A stretch of 64,000 bases of DNA from Ramazzottius varieornatus (GCA_001949185.1 BDGG01000003.1:3889158-3953157); one strand, 5' to 3'. Shown: positions 28,901-41,503, counted from the first letter of the stretch. Numbers and translations are program-made. Notes: a model not told the origin generated them from the letters alone.

Positions 28901-31900
28901 TCACATGGACTCGTAACCTCGAGCTCGGTTCCTTCGGCGACCGATTACGTAGGCGATCAGGACGATCACCACCAAAGCAGCGAGCGCACAGCCAACGGCG
29001 ATCGGGACGATATCGTTGGTTAGAACGTCCATGCCGCACTCCTCCTCCTGTCCCCAAGTCTGAGTTCCGTTGGTAATGGTCTCGTTATAGGGAACGAACG
29101 CCCGAAGCTTCACCTGCAGCGAGCAAGTAGCAATGGAATCTTCCAAAATTTGATATTTAAGATACACCAGCGAGAAACTCAGCGTTTCATGAGCCTGCAT
29201 GCACGATTACCACAGTAACAAGTAAACGTCAAGTATGCAGGACGATGAATGTCTGGACATTTCTCCCACCTGCATACATGGTCACCGTACTTTCCTTGTG
29301 ACACGGAATATGCAGGACCATGAAAAACTAAAAACCCATCTAGGTGGCCACATTATCGGGTCTGAATGAAGTTTCTTACCTGGCCCAGGTACAGCGTCAT
29401 TGATTCAACAGCACGTTGTCCCGCCGTATCCAACTTGAGGGTATCCTGACGTGTCAGACACTTGTAAGAATGGCCGAGAGTCGACGACCACCGCTTGAGA
29501 GAAGTGGCGTTCATCCACATGTCTGCATGCTCGTCAGCATCAGGGAACTTCCACGACGTGTGCAGGTTGTACTTGAGCTGCACCATGGACATGTACGCCT
29601 TTCCAGACCAGTTGTCGAACTGCATCTTCAGTCTCCAGCTTGGCAGGAACTCTTCAATCACCAGCATGCTCCTGTTTTCGCTGCACCACGACAGAGTGTG
29701 GTTGATGGTGCCGTTGTTCACGCTAGCAATCGTCCCGTTACCGACTGTCGCGTCCTTCTTGTAGTACATTGCGGTGATACCTGCAAGAAAGAACATCCAC
29801 GTGAAGCATACTTCAAAGACAACATTAAACTTTAATGCCGGCACATAAACTAAACCAGACCGTTCTCAAGTGGTACACGGTTCCATTTGTACTGGCTAGA
29901 AGTGTGCGCCACTTGGACAAGCGATCTGGTTCAGATCAGTCAACGACTTCGCATTCCCCTTCCGAATGTTCCTTCTGAACTTACCCAGATCGAAGTGGAC
30001 CATCAAGCACTGCGAGCCGTTAGGGTACGTCAGGTTGTAGAAGGCTCCGGACAGCGGCAGTGGAGGAGGCGCAGTAGAAGTGATGAACGGCGTTGGTGTA
30101 GTCAGGTGCTGGTCGCCCTGGCAGACATCCGCGTTACCCTCAAAGGTGGTAGTCGTCTGGTTGCGGAACGCCTGCAGTCTAACGTTGCTCCACGCCATGG
30201 TGGCATTCAAGTCCTTCTCTCCATTGATCTTCAGCAACGTCGTGAAACCAGTCAGACACTGCAACACAAAATCTCAACATCAGATTCCGTCACCCATAAG
30301 CGTACCATATTCATTTCATTTAGTCACCACATGACATAACACAGGACTGCGTTGCCTACGACGTTACATGACAGGCATAACATATACATCACCTGTTTGT
30401 ACATGTGGTTGGGGATGGTGTCGATCTGTCCACTGGACACTGCCGTCACAATGTTGTTCTCGAGCGGGGTTCGGTCCGGGAAAATTGCTGCGTCGTTCAG
30501 GTCGTACTGGAGCTGGACTTCCTTGATAGTCGTAGTGTTGGTGACGGGATCTTGGGCGAAAGTCAGCGTCAGGTTGGTCTTGTAGGTTCCCCACTGCAGG
30601 ACGATGCGTTGACGAGGTGCTAGTACGCTTCCGGCATCGCAGTAGCTCTGGTCCTGAACGACGTTAGCGGTCGACGGGAGTGTCAGGGCGTGACTGGGAG
30701 CGATGTGGGTAGTGTTGGGTGCGGCGGGGAAGGTGGCGTTGAAGTAGATGGTGAACTGCGCGTCAAGTGCGGCCAACACGCAATAGCCGCCGGTTCTGGT
30801 GTCCTTAACGGACCACACGGCGCTCGGAGGAGGGCTGCAAACACAAAAAGGCTTTGCTAGTACTTCATAAAGACAAAAACGTGCGTTTCGCTGGTGAAAA
30901 GTGAGCGAGAACTAAAACCAAGAGGCAACCACATCAGCAAATCAAACCCGGAAGTAAACGAAGAAGACACGAACAAGCGGAAAGGAAGACCTGAAGCCGA
31001 TGCAAAAGCACCTGACGCAACACCGATCAGACAAGCTTTGCCTCGACCAACTCTACGCCGAAGAAGCCAAATAAGCAAGGAGCAAAAAATCTCGTTGAAG
31101 CTTCCAAATAGAAAAAACAATGTCAACGAAGCGAAAACGAAGTTAACAGCAAATCAGAATTCCCATAAAATTTAGCAAGTAAAAAAAAGAAACGAGTGGG
31201 AATACCTCAAGGTGGTAGTTGGGACAGTCCAGGGCGTTGTACTGGAAGTCGTCGTAGTCTGTGTGGTAGGAGAAGTCGTGGTGGACGATGTGGTGGTCGT
31301 ACTTGTGGTAGTGCTGGTGGTAGTTGAACTAGTGGTGGTACTTGGATCCGCAGCACACACTTGAGGAACGCCATTGAAAGCCTTGTCCGACGCAGTCCTG
31401 AAAGCTTCCAGCCGGACATTCGTCGCGTTCAGAACAGCGCCATAAGGTTCACCTGCGAGAGTTTCGAGTTCGATCGCCACCCCCGTCTCACACTCCCAGT
31501 ACGAAGTCGCCGGAAACGTCAACAACACCTTCTCGTTGCTTCTGGCTATGGTAGCATTGCCTGACGTGGCATTTGGGAAGAGATTCGAGTCGCTCAGGTC
31601 GTACTCGAAAGATAGTGACTTGACCACTGTGTTCTGTGACTCTTTTGTGAAATCGATTGACAGTTTGTGTGAGAATTGTCCAGGCCAACGAAGAACTATG
31701 CGCTGGTAAGTGGGCGAACAAGAACTTGACTGCTGGTCAATCACTGCGTTACTAGGAAGTGCCACGGTTGTCTGTTCGGGTTTCGTGAAGTTTATGGAGC
31801 CCGAGGAAAAGAGAGCGGGATATGTAACGGCGAGAACCGCGTCAAAGCTGACCAGGACACAGGTGACGGCGCCCTCTTCCACTGCCCAGGTGACGGCTTC

Positions 31901-31919
31901 GGCAGCAGGAGAAACACTG
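28901..31919 (-). CDS. LAMP: Three-domain LAMP-like lysosomal membrane glycoprotein (5' end missing)
   Basis: Exons on the minus strand are 31919-31206, 30834-30393, 30258-29985, 29780-29380 and 29113-28901. Domain 1 (EAVTWAVEEGAVTCVLVSF ... VRLEAFR ... VCAAD) is followed by a hinge rich in Thr and Ser. Domain 2 (AVWSVKDTRTGGYCVLAAL ... VRLQAFRNQ ... DVCQGD) is followed by a short Thr/Pro linker. Domain 3 (GAFYNLTYPNGSQCLMVHF ... WCSENRSMLVIEEFLPSW ... LRAFVPYN ... CGMDV) leads into a membrane helix (IVPIAVGCALAALVVIVLIAYVIG) and the tail RRRNRARGYESM. GYESM is the Gly-Tyr-x-x-Φ signal that sends LAMP proteins to lysosomes through AP complexes. Vertebrate LAMP1/2 have two luminal domains; this one has three. 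Many N-glycosylation sites are present. A signal-peptide exon upstream of 31919 was not identified. A palindromic repeat copy lies in the intron at 29853-29935. Confidence 0.88.
29853..29935. repeat. Palindromic repeat, copy 13 (LAMP intron)
   Basis: TCAAGTGGTACACGG...AGTGTGCGCCACTTGG, with outer ACCAGACCG...CGATCTGGT. Confidence 0.75.
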
Positions 31920-34496
31920 CTACAAAAACACAATCCAAATTTCTATCTCTATCCCTGCTAAGATTGTGTGGAAAACTACCAAAAAAGGTACATCAAACTA
32001 GAGGAAATATAGTTGACAAAATGTTCCAGCCAAAATTCTGGATTTTAAGTGTGAGTCTTCCGGTTTCTTCCGGTTCGACGAGAGTCAATGCGGCTTTCAT
32101 TTCGATTATTTCGATCATCCATCGCACGTAAAAGCCCGTGTGTCGAAGATCGGAACCTGAGTTGCGATTCAGGACAAAGGTGCATAGCAGTTTGAATGAC
32201 AGTTATGAACTGACTGCACCGAGAGAAAAGTGGAACTGATGAGGATCAACGCATTCCAATCATGTCGACTGCCTACAGGCACAAGAAACGACCCTTTCCG
32301 GCTGATAACCCACGATAAGGAAAGCGCTGATATGAGCAAACAGACAAAAGCGACAAAACCTAAACGTGGAAAATCTCCTCTGCCAAATGATAAGCGGCTA
32401 CTTTTCGCCGAAGTAACGAATCTACAAAACCCAAAGACCTAAATACAGCCTGGGTAACATGATCCTTTCTGTTTGCAAGTAGGGAAGATCCCAGACCCGG
32501 AAATCGCCTCCACCAGGTTCACTGGAAAAAAGGCGTAAACCAAAGATCAACTCGTTACACATGCAGGAACCCCAGCTTTCATCTCGACGCCGACTATATC
32601 AAATTTAGAAGGACCCAAATGACGACCGAAGAACGAGCGATAATCGTCAGTGAAGTATGGAAAAAGAGATGAATCACCCAACGCGTGATTCCATCAAACA
32701 CACACTATCAAGCAAGTCGCAAGTCATAACTGCAGAATGCAAACGCCTCCCACGAACCCAGACGTTGCACCTCCCGGCCATGAACTCTTCGTGCTGCTAG
32801 AATGATCTCATCTGACAACAATGCCCCAAAAAACCAACTAACTCATGGACAAAAAATGCACAAACAACGGTGACAATCATCTTTCCGGTGGCTAACGAGC
32901 ACGGAAACTCTCCCCTCAAGCCTGATCCTTCTCTCTCCTCATTCCTCAAATCACACGAAGAAGGAAGAGACAGAAAGGTTGACAGAATCACATGGACAAC
33001 GAAACATGGAAACATCACTTACGTTCGCGCTACGGCGAGGCTCGAGAGGCAGGTGAGGAGAAGGAAGAGATGGAACTCCATCCCGGACAGGAAATGGCTA
33101 CTGCAGCCTCAGTCTTCTGCTTGAACTCGATCCCGAACTATCCAAAAATACCTGAAAGATGGTATCAACGTTGGTGAGCGTCGCACGTTGACAGTTACGA
33201 GGAGAGGAGCATTACAACACCGCGTAGTACTTCAAAGGAAACTGCTGTGATGCGGACATCTAGCTAAGCAACACAAAGCGCACAATTCTATGAAACATCC
33301 ACTGCATCGCCTTACCTCCGCGCTCCTTCAGCGATCGTCCTTCTATGCTTCTCGTCCCAGACAGCAGGATATCCCAGAAATGGAAGATGAAGAGTCTTGT
33401 AAGGTCAACGTGGGAAAGGAATCCAACGAAGAAGAAAGAAAATCAAACGACAAGGAAAGGAGGAAAACTGGCTGAACTCAAGGCTGTGCTCTTGGGAGGT
33501 TTCTACGGCAGGCAGCTGACTGCGCAACAACATCAGGCGGAACGGACCTGCACGTGCTGGGAATTACAACTGTGGTAGAGTGGAAAGCTAGCTTACAGCC
33601 AGTGTTCGGCAGGTACTTTAAAGGGCCAATGATGCGGGACAGGTTTGGGTCCGGGTGCGTATAAAAAGACCGCGCGGATGGTGGGTGAAATATCTGGTCA
33701 ACGTGTGTATCGATCAACTGATCGCTATGACATGACACGTAACGGCCAAAACGGCGCGTACCGGGGGGATTCTTTACGCGGACCCGGACCACTCTTGTCT
33801 CACTTCATTGGCACTTTAAAGTAAACATTCCGTGCTACTCAGCATGGCTCGCCATATCATGGTAAAGACCCGAAATGGTTCGGATTGATCAGATTCAGTC
33901 GGGGTACCGGAATGTTTACCTGCCGAACACTGCTTACAGCTCGGGGGATTCCACCGGGTGAAGTTGTGGATAGTGGAATCAGACTTTTTTATCCATAGCG
34001 CTGAGCGGTCTCCGGCGGCATCCGCACCCCTCGGGGGTTCGACTAGGGCTGGGAGATTGGAGAAACGATAATTTGAGTTTTTGAAAGTCATCCCGGAAAT
34101 GACTCGAGAAAGAGACTATTTCCCAGAAATTCACACAGAATTTGATAGTGGCACCAGCCATACCTATAGCGTTCGAAACCGACACATAATTTATATTTGT
34201 TGACGTTTGGTTGTGGATAAATACTGACTTCTGCAGTAACAAACCGGAAAACCGAAAAACCCGAGAACAACAAAACTCAAAATGCGTCAAGTATCAAAAT
34301 ATCTGAATTTTCTGTCAAACAGCAACGATTTTTAAAACTGACCCGAAAAGAAGGAACATCTAAAATCATATGAGACTCAGTCAGAATGTCACCTCCGAAC
34401 ACCCGAATGTACATAAGCAAAAAGGCAAATCACAGACAGCAGGATCCCTGCTTCGACAACGGTAATCTTCGTTAGAACAAATTTGGTTCAAAGAGT
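31920..34496. other. Intergenic between the LAMP gene and TAF4, with a hAT-like insertion
   Basis: The missing first exon of the three-domain LAMP gene is probably here. One frame near 32.8-33.0 kb on the minus strand begins with a hydrophobic, signal-like stretch, but no splice partner could be established. The remainder carries no recognisable gene apart from the small transposon at 33600-33932. Confidence 0.4.
33600..33932. mobile_element. Non-autonomous hAT-like element, 333 bp
   Basis: The ends are perfect 16-bp inverted repeats, CAGTGTTCGGCAGGTA on the left and its reverse complement on the right. They are flanked by an identical 8-bp direct repeat, CTTACAGC, at 33592-33599 and 33933-33940. 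An 8-bp target duplication and CAGTG termini are typical of the hAT superfamily. No transposase is encoded. Confidence 0.88.
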
Positions 34497-37400
34497 CTAC
34501 TTAATCTGATGCAAAAGCCCGTACAAAAGAGAGGACTTGCTTAGTTTTGCGTCGGTCTCGGCCATAAAAACCACATCACGGAGAGTGGCCCTCTTTATCC
34601 TCGGACGATACGGCTGCAAAGAGCAAAAGTGATATCTTGTATTTGTAAGAGCGTTCTTGGCCAAATTTCAGCGACATCGAACTCAAAACAAACCTGGGAA
34701 GCTTTGAGATCACTTCTCGCTGCATTCGATGTCGACGGTCCAGCCGTCGCGCCATCGTTGCCTTGATCCAATCGAGGTCTCTTACGAGCTCCACCAAGTG
34801 CTGCCATCGCAGCCTGGTTAGCTTCTTCCCTCCTCAAATCTTCCTGTTCTTTCGTCTGAGCCTACGGGGGGAAAGTATCATCAAGTCCAAAAGCTTTCCG
34901 AACCTCAGAGTGCACTTACCTCTTTGGCCTTCATCTTTAACTTCATATGCTCAGGGTCTTCAGGCTTATTGCGACTCTACAACGGAAAACAGAAGTCAGA
35001 AAGGAATGACTAGACTAATTCTGACTGTCTACCTTCGCAGCTTTCAAAAGAGTTTCCTTCTCTTCTTCGTCCCGTTTCCTCTTCTCCACCCTGTCGAGTT
35101 CTTCCATAAACTTTAGCTGACCACGAACATCGTGCGTCTGCAGGTAACGAGAGTGTCCCTGTGCAACACAAGATCCAAAGTTCGAACACAGATGGAAAAT
35201 TCGAACCTCTGTTCAGTGGTCTTACCCGAACGCTTTCCGAGCGGTGTTCGGCAATAACGTTCAGCCTTTCACAACAGTTGCGTATTCTCGCTTCCACGGC
35301 GTGAGAAATCAACGCCATGACATCGGAAGGTAGTTCGTCCTGTCCAGTGGCTTTCACTGAATACCACACCGAGATGAAGAACCCACCCTTCAAGTGTATG
35401 CGAAATTCTCCATACAAACTTACAATTCGCCATCACCCTCTTCCTAATACTGTCTCCAGGAATGAAGGCGTGATCGTCTACGCTCCTCAGCTGAGTGCCC
35501 ACGATTTCCGAGGCTGTCGCCAGCTTCGCGCTTTCTTCGTTGAGGTTGACACCACCCATAGCGGCCACATCGTTCAGCTCATCATCGTCAGGTTTGTGCT
35601 CTTTGGTTTCTTTAGTCTCTCTGTAAAAAACATTATTCATGCACACTAGGCTTTTGGCAAATTCTTTGACTCATACAGGTGCTCAGCCAAGAACTTTCCA
35701 CCGTTTGCCCCAGAAGCGCACGTTCTCGGTATTACAAGCTGACAGCGTGCGCCACTTGGACCAGACGAAAAAGTCTCCGCTTCTCATGCACCTGCAAACA
35801 CGGAACCGTACACTAGCCAACGATCCGGTCCGCAGGTACATGGAAAAGACAAATATTTCATTTTTGGTCTCTCGTTAATTCAATTTTGAAATTTGAGCTG
35901 CTTGAAAGACATAGAATATGGTACTTGGTCACTGTTACAACGCCGCTCTTCGCCATCGCTTCCTCCTTGGCGATCTCGTTATCCAGCATTTCCCTGTGCC
36001 TCTTCCGTTCCATGTCTTTCTTTTCCTTGGCACTTATCTTCTTCTCGGCAGGAGGTATCTTTGGTGTCTTGGCTTTTTCAGGCTTGGAATGTGGAGTTTG
36101 CAGAGGCGGCACTTGTGTGAAGGCAGGATGCTGGTTGGGCATTCCGCCACCCGGACTGGCAACCGAGGCTGCTGCCATTACGGAAACCTCTTTGCCTTTG
36201 GAAGCGCTCTTCTTCGATGCTTTAGGCTTGGTCGATGCGGAATTTGGGCGAGACTTTGGTCGTTCCTACGAACATCAACTTAAGCCTTCTTTCTTGTTTC
36301 CCTATTCGGGAGCTCAGCAAACAAGCTCGACAAGATCATTTTCCGAAGTGACGCACGTTTCCAGTTTCGTTAGCCGGGAGCGTGCGTCGTCGAAAACATG
36401 ATCTTGTTGATTGTCTGCAGAGCTACCATCATATTTTGATTCGGTTTCCCGGCGTGGTTTTCTGTTACCTGGTTAACTGGTCTACTTGAGATCACTGGCG
36501 CAGGCAGCGATGGCGGTGGCGAAGGAGGAAGAACTGCCGAGACATCGGTGATGGCAAGTGCAGCAGGCGGAGGAGGATCGATGCCTTCTATGGAAAAATC
36601 GCCATCAGCAAGACCCCGCCGAAGTTGTGCGAGGCATATCTGCAACGCGGAAAAATTAATTTAGCAACTTATAAAGTCCACGTGTTGTTGAGACTACAGC
36701 AACAAGACTTTAAGCAAGGCAAAGTTCATCTTTCGAACCGAGAGACAGTAGCAAAACAGAGACAACCGAACTAAGAGAGAGCAGGAATCTTTATTCTCAA
36801 GTCGGAAATAGTTGATTTCAAAACTCACCTGCAAAAATTCAAAAAATTACACGGACCTCAAACTTACCCTTAACAACGGAGCAAGAATCGGTTGAGGTGT
36901 CGATTTGAGCTCCTCCTGTAGTCTTTGAGCAAACATATCAGGATTTATCTTCGCATCCTGAAAAGAGAGACCAATCACGTGAAACTTCATGAAAACCAAC
37001 AAGTAAATAGAGGAAAATTCCTCAAAGATACAAAAATTTCTGTACAAAGTGCACACTACACTTACAACCAGCTGCTGAAGTAAATCTCTGGCAGTTTGGT
37101 ACATGGTTGGCGTTTGATTTCTGGACATAACCAGTAAGGCATTGAAGAACTGTTTGGCTTTATTCAGCGGATCATCCATTCTCGAACCGCCAGTCTGTTG
37201 ATGCTGAGGCGGAGGAGGTTGCTGCTGGTGCTGCGGAGCAGGTTGTCGTTGCTGCATAACCGGGGCAGCAGGAGGCATCTGTGGTCCACCGTGTGCGCCG
37301 TGGTGGCCAGGAAGAGCGGAAGGGACAGAAATCGGTCCCATATTACCCATTTGCTGGACATTGTGCGCTTGACTGTTCTGCAGTGCCTGAACTGACTGCT

Positions 37401-38095
37401 GCATCCCAGCAGAAGGCTGAAAAACAAACAAACCATATTCCACAACCAAAGAGAAAAAGTGCAAGGAAGGAATAGTCACTGGGGGAAATCGAACTGCGGA
37501 TGCGAGCTGGTGATTCGGTAGACCGGGCCGAACGCCATTTCCGGAGGGATTTTGAGGATTGCCCATCCCTTGAGGAGCAGAGGCAAGCCGAACCAGCTGT
37601 AGCTCCCCCGTTGGACTTCGTATCAGATAAACGGTGCCAGGTTGGAGCGCACTTGGTCCATTTGGAATCGTTATCGCCTAGGAAAACAACATCAGGAAAA
37701 TAAATTTGATATTCCGACCGCAATCAAGTAATCAGTCGACACATCGCACGTTTGAACTGGCAAAAAATACAAAATTTGAATACGAAGAATTTCATCACGT
37801 AAACGGTACAAAGTTCGCAACAGTTCGAGCAAAAAACACAACACACTACTCCTGAATGTGTCGTCATATTCAGCGAAAGGGTCACAGTCGTGAAACTTAC
37901 GGGTTGAGAGCCGGAGACGGTCATGTTTGCAGGACGGGAAACGGGACCATTAATCTGCATATGCTGTTGGTTGGGATGGCGCACTGCGAAGTTATTCGGC
38001 AACTGTTGGGGCGGTATTCCGTTGAACGTTGGATTCCCTGGTACGGAAGAGTCAGATTGCCGCGGAGGACCTAATTGTCGTTGATTGTCCATCAC
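34497..38095 (-). CDS. TAF4: TFIID subunit TAF4
   Basis: The start is at 38095 or 38092 ([11 protein letters not shown]). The first third is Gln/Pro-rich and disordered ([57 protein letters not shown]). The TAFH/NHR1 domain follows: [59 protein letters not shown] and [10 protein letters not shown] charged Lys/Glu segment comes next, then the conserved C-terminal histone-fold region: [95 protein letters not shown] and the final exon [17 protein letters not shown] ... [14 protein letters not shown]4 pairs with TAF12 by a histone-like fold in core TFIID, and its TAFH domain contacts activators and cofactors. About ten exons span 3.6 kb. Palindromic repeat copies are present in two introns. It is divergent from LSM14. 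Confidence 0.93.
35680..35768. repeat. Palindromic repeat, copy 14 (TAF4 intron)
   Basis: CCAGAAGCGCACGTTCTCGG on the left and GCGTGCGCCACTTGG on the right. Confidence 0.7.
36310..36412. repeat. Palindromic repeat, copy 15 (TAF4 intron)
   Basis: AGCTCAGCAAACAAGCTCG outer arm; GAAGTGACGCACGTTTCC core; right outer GATCTTGTTGA. Confidence 0.8.
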
Positions 38096-39020
38096 AAAAC
38101 ATACTGCAAATGGCGTAAAATAGCCATTTGCGCTTGCTGCTGTAAAATTTTAACCTCAATTTTCTAAAATTCTGTTCCACTTTCAAATCAACCTGCAGCA
38201 CGGCGTGGCGCTCCCAGCTGCGTTGACCAGCATGCTGCGCACGGTGCATGACGTCAGCACCCATTGCATCACATTCTAGCGCCGCCCTACAACAGCCCAA
38301 GAATCCTAATCATAAACTCCTGTTACAACCAACGGCCAATAGCATACCAGGCGATTCCATTCCGATGACGTCATTCGACGATATCCAACTTATTTAACGT
38401 GAATCAAGAATGAATCAGGCAGCCGCAGCACGGTTTGGCAGCATCAAGATATATCAAGGTTGTTATCCTGCAGAATAATAGATGCAGGCGGAAAATCCAG
38501 GAGGAAGATGGCAAAGATTGATAACTTTACAAAGGATCCGACAAGAACAGAATCTATTTTCTAGGTTCAGGCCTGGTGCAGTCTTACGGCTGAAACCAAA
38601 ACGGGTTACATTAGCCGACCTGATCGACAGCCGACCTTTCTCCCTCATGTTTTGCATCAGAGTGGAACCGGTCAGCACGAATCGGTCTATTTGACCGACT
38701 TGTCATCACCGCAGCGTGGTATACAGACTGTGTACGTACGTACGCACACAGTCTGTCAGTCTGCACTGCGATGCAAGGGAGATCTTCACTAGAAAATCTT
38801 TGCAGAATGTTCAAGAGATGTTTAGACTATTTAGTTGTTGTGTTTTGATCTCGGAGTGTGGATCATTCCTTACTTGAGGGTCCCTTTCCGGTATCGGTCG
38901 AGAATACTCCCGTATCGTCGAGAGTCCTGCAGGTAGCTGTACCGTTGCATTTGTGCTTGCTTGTGTGTGTTGTAGGTTGATCGGGATAGCTCCGTCCTTG
39001 GATCCCTTCTCACTAGAAAA
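38096..39020. promoter_or_regulatory. Bidirectional promoter region between TAF4 and LSM14
   Basis: The start codons of two divergently transcribed housekeeping genes are 925 bp apart, so this stretch must contain both transcription starts. It includes a short perfect hairpin at 38724-38757. No other coding sequence is supported. Promoter function is inferred from arrangement only. Confidence 0.5.
38724..38757. repeat. Short hairpin with ACGT repeat loop upstream of LSM14
   Basis: The arms are ACAGACTGTGT and its exact complement ACACAGTCTGT. They surround a 12-nt loop made mostly of alternating ACGT. It lies about 270 bp upstream of the LSM14 start codon. Confidence 0.6.
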
Positions 39021-41136
39021 ATGATGGCTGGATATGGACGTGAACGAGCGGAAGACTACATCGGCTGCAAGATCAGCTTGATCTCCAACGCCGATATCCG
39101 CTACGAAGGAACCCTGTCAGCCATAAGCCAGCAGGACTCCACAGTCTCCTTGGAAAACGGTAAGGATTTCTTTTCAAGATTTCCTTTGTTCCTTCCGCAC
39201 ATATCCATTGTTCCGACTACAGCGTTTCTCTCGCCTCTTGTGACCTTTTTCCTTCCGGGTTCGAGGGGAAACATTAGATAGGATCTGGGGAAAGAAGATC
39301 CTTCCTGATACGAAAAATCAATCAATGCGTTTTCGTAAACCTGATTTTCTTTTCCGTTGCAGTGCGATCCTATGGAACAGAGAATCGACGTCCAGGAGCC
39401 TTTATTCCGCCTCAGGATAATGTCTACGAGTACATTATCTTCCGTGGAGCAGACATCAAGGATCTCGTCGTCTACGAGCTTCCAGTTGTGTCGGCCCTTC
39501 GCAGCTCCGTCGATAGTGATCCTGCAGTTCTTGAGGTTTGTTCTGCCTTTACTTCCTCAAACGCAATCTCTGTTCCCCTTTTCTGGTTGGCTTTGCTGTT
39601 TGAGACGTTCTTGGGTTGCGTGAATCGTGTTGCAAGTTTGGGCTCTGCGAACTCGTCGCTGACTTTTGTTTCCTGGTTTGCAGATCGCCGCTCTGGCTGG
39701 ACAAAATGAAGCTAGTCACACTGGACCTTCGCAAGGTGAGCGTTTTATTTCTTTGGTGCTTTTGCCTGGTTTTTGAAGAAGCGGAAGTCATAACTTGATT
39801 CTCTTTCAGGAAGTGGCTCACAGAACTTGAACGGCAAGCCAGTCTCCGTCCAGAACCTGATGAACAGCCAGCAAAGCGGCCAGCAGCGTGGAGGTGGACA
39901 GCAGCGCTACTTCCCCGGGGGAAACCGTGGCGGAAACAGCAACGGCAGCAGCATTGTCTACTCGTCCCGAGGAGGAAACTGGAATCGAGGCTACAACCGC
40001 GGTGGTTACACTGGCGGACAAGGATATCGACAAGGTAAGAACTTCCGGTTCAATTTGCACTTCGTCCTTCGATATTATGGTTTAGAAGTTGAAAAGTTCA
40101 CTCGCCTTTTTCTAGATGTCGTTCTGTTGCGTTCAATTTGTGCTTTTCGTTTGTCACAGGTTTCAACAATGGAATGCAGAGCCGAAATCGATTCGACATT
40201 GAGGAAGCCCGCAAAGCTGACTTCGACGTGGAAGCCGCCAATGAAGAGTTCCGCAAGATGGAAATCAGCAAAGGTACTTCATCACTTTTCTTCGGGTTTT
40301 CGCATTTTTCTCGTTTACTTTTTCGCTCCTTTTACTTCCTGCTTTAATGGTGCGGTGTGTCTGATCGATCTTTCTTGTTGCAGGAGACGAGACAGACAAC
40401 TCCACGACACAGTCTGGTAACAAGTCCGAAGGCGGAAGTCAGCAGACCGAAGCGAAGCCTGGCTACAACCCCGATCAGTTCTTCGATAACATCAGCTGTG
40501 ATGCCATCGAGAAGGAACAGCAAAACAAGCAACGTGAACAGTAAGCCACCTTTTCAGCCACCGTTTCTCCCAGAATTGTTCCAGAGGGGCGTAGCTTGGT
40601 TCGGAATTATTTGGGACGTTGACAAGTGATTTCACCTATATTGTTATCTCAAGTGGCGCATATATTCGCTGTCACTAGCTACGAGCGTGCGCCTCTTGAA
40701 AACGGTCCGGACGAAGTCATTTGACAGTGTGGATTTCGTCTTATCGTTTTCCGGAATGGGAATATTTTCTCATGCTGGGTTTTTCTTTTGCAGGATGAAC
40801 AGTATGGGTATGAATAACCAGTGGCAGGATCTGCGGCAGAAGGAGCGTCAGCACAACGCAGAAACCTTCGGCATCACGTCACGGACCTTCAACCGAGGAG
40901 GTCGCGGTGGACGAGGTGGCTTCCGTGGCGGTTACCAGAGTCAGAGCCAGAACGGTGGTGGTGGCTGGGGCAACAACGGTGGCCAGAACCAGAACGGTGG
41001 AGGATGGGGCAACTCTGGTGGCATGAATCGTGGAGGCCGCGGTGGTCAGCGTGGATACAACGGAGGTGGCGGGGGAGGAGGAATGGGACGTGGTATGGGT
41101 CGCCAGCAGCAGAATCAAGGTGTGTACTCGTACTAA
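39021..41136 (+). CDS. LSM14: LSM14 / trailer hitch / CAR-1 RNP protein
   Basis: Seven exons join in phase: 39021-39159, 39363-39535, 39684-39735, 39810-40034, 40160-40273, 40384-40540 and 40794-41136. The N-terminal divergent LSm domain is clear (YIGCKISLISNADIRYEGTL, STVSLENG, VRSYGTENR, YEYIIFRGADIKDL). A Gln/Gly/Asn-rich linker with RGG repeats follows. The FDF motif comes next (NRFDIEEARKADFDVEAANE), then the FFD motif (GYNPDQFFDNISCDA), the TFG motif (RQKERQHNAETFGITSRTF) and a long RGG/GGW-rich tail ending GVYSY. This is the full RAP55/Scd6 architecture. The family represses translation and recruits the DDX6 helicase and decapping factors to P-bodies and germ granules. A donor-like GTGTGT at 41120 could splice out the final GVYSY in favour of a further Gly-rich exon. 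A palindromic repeat copy lies in the intron before the last exon. Confidence 0.95.
40640..40711. repeat. Palindromic repeat, copy 16 (LSM14 intron)
   Basis: TCTCAAGTGGCGCATA...GCGTGCGCCTCTTGA. Confidence 0.75.
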
Positions 41137-41403
41137 ACCTTATTCATTCTAGTATTGAATTCTCTTTTTGTACAAACTCTGACCATTTAAAAGTCTCATT
41201 TTAATTTCACAAAAAAAAGTTCGCATGGTAGATTGGTGGTTTTATTCCCGTATTTCCCAATATTATATTTGATTTGTTCGTTGTTCAACTGTTGATTTAC
41301 CTGAAACGAAAATGAAGTTGAAGGTTCATGAAGTGGGTCGATGGTGTGCGAGGTACCGAAGTCACTCAGTAAAGGTATCGTGGAACTGTAACGGTTTGGT
41401 AGC

Positions 41404-41503
41404 TGGACAATCAAACTCGACAAGTTCGTTTTCTCGAGTGGCGCACCTTTCTAGCCAACAACGGTGAAGAAGTGCGCCGCTTGGGTTGACGATCTTGTAC
41501 GTT
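41404..41503. repeat. Palindromic repeat, copy 17 (LSM14 3' region)
   Basis: CAAACTCGACAAG outer; CGAGTGGCGCACC...AAGTGCGCCGCTTGG core; right outer GATCTTG. Confidence 0.8.

Noticed and set aside
32797-33018. Minus-strand frame with signal-peptide-like starts upstream of the three-domain LAMP gene
   Set aside because: It could be the missing first exon, but no donor in the right phase could be identified, so it is only mentioned as a possibility.
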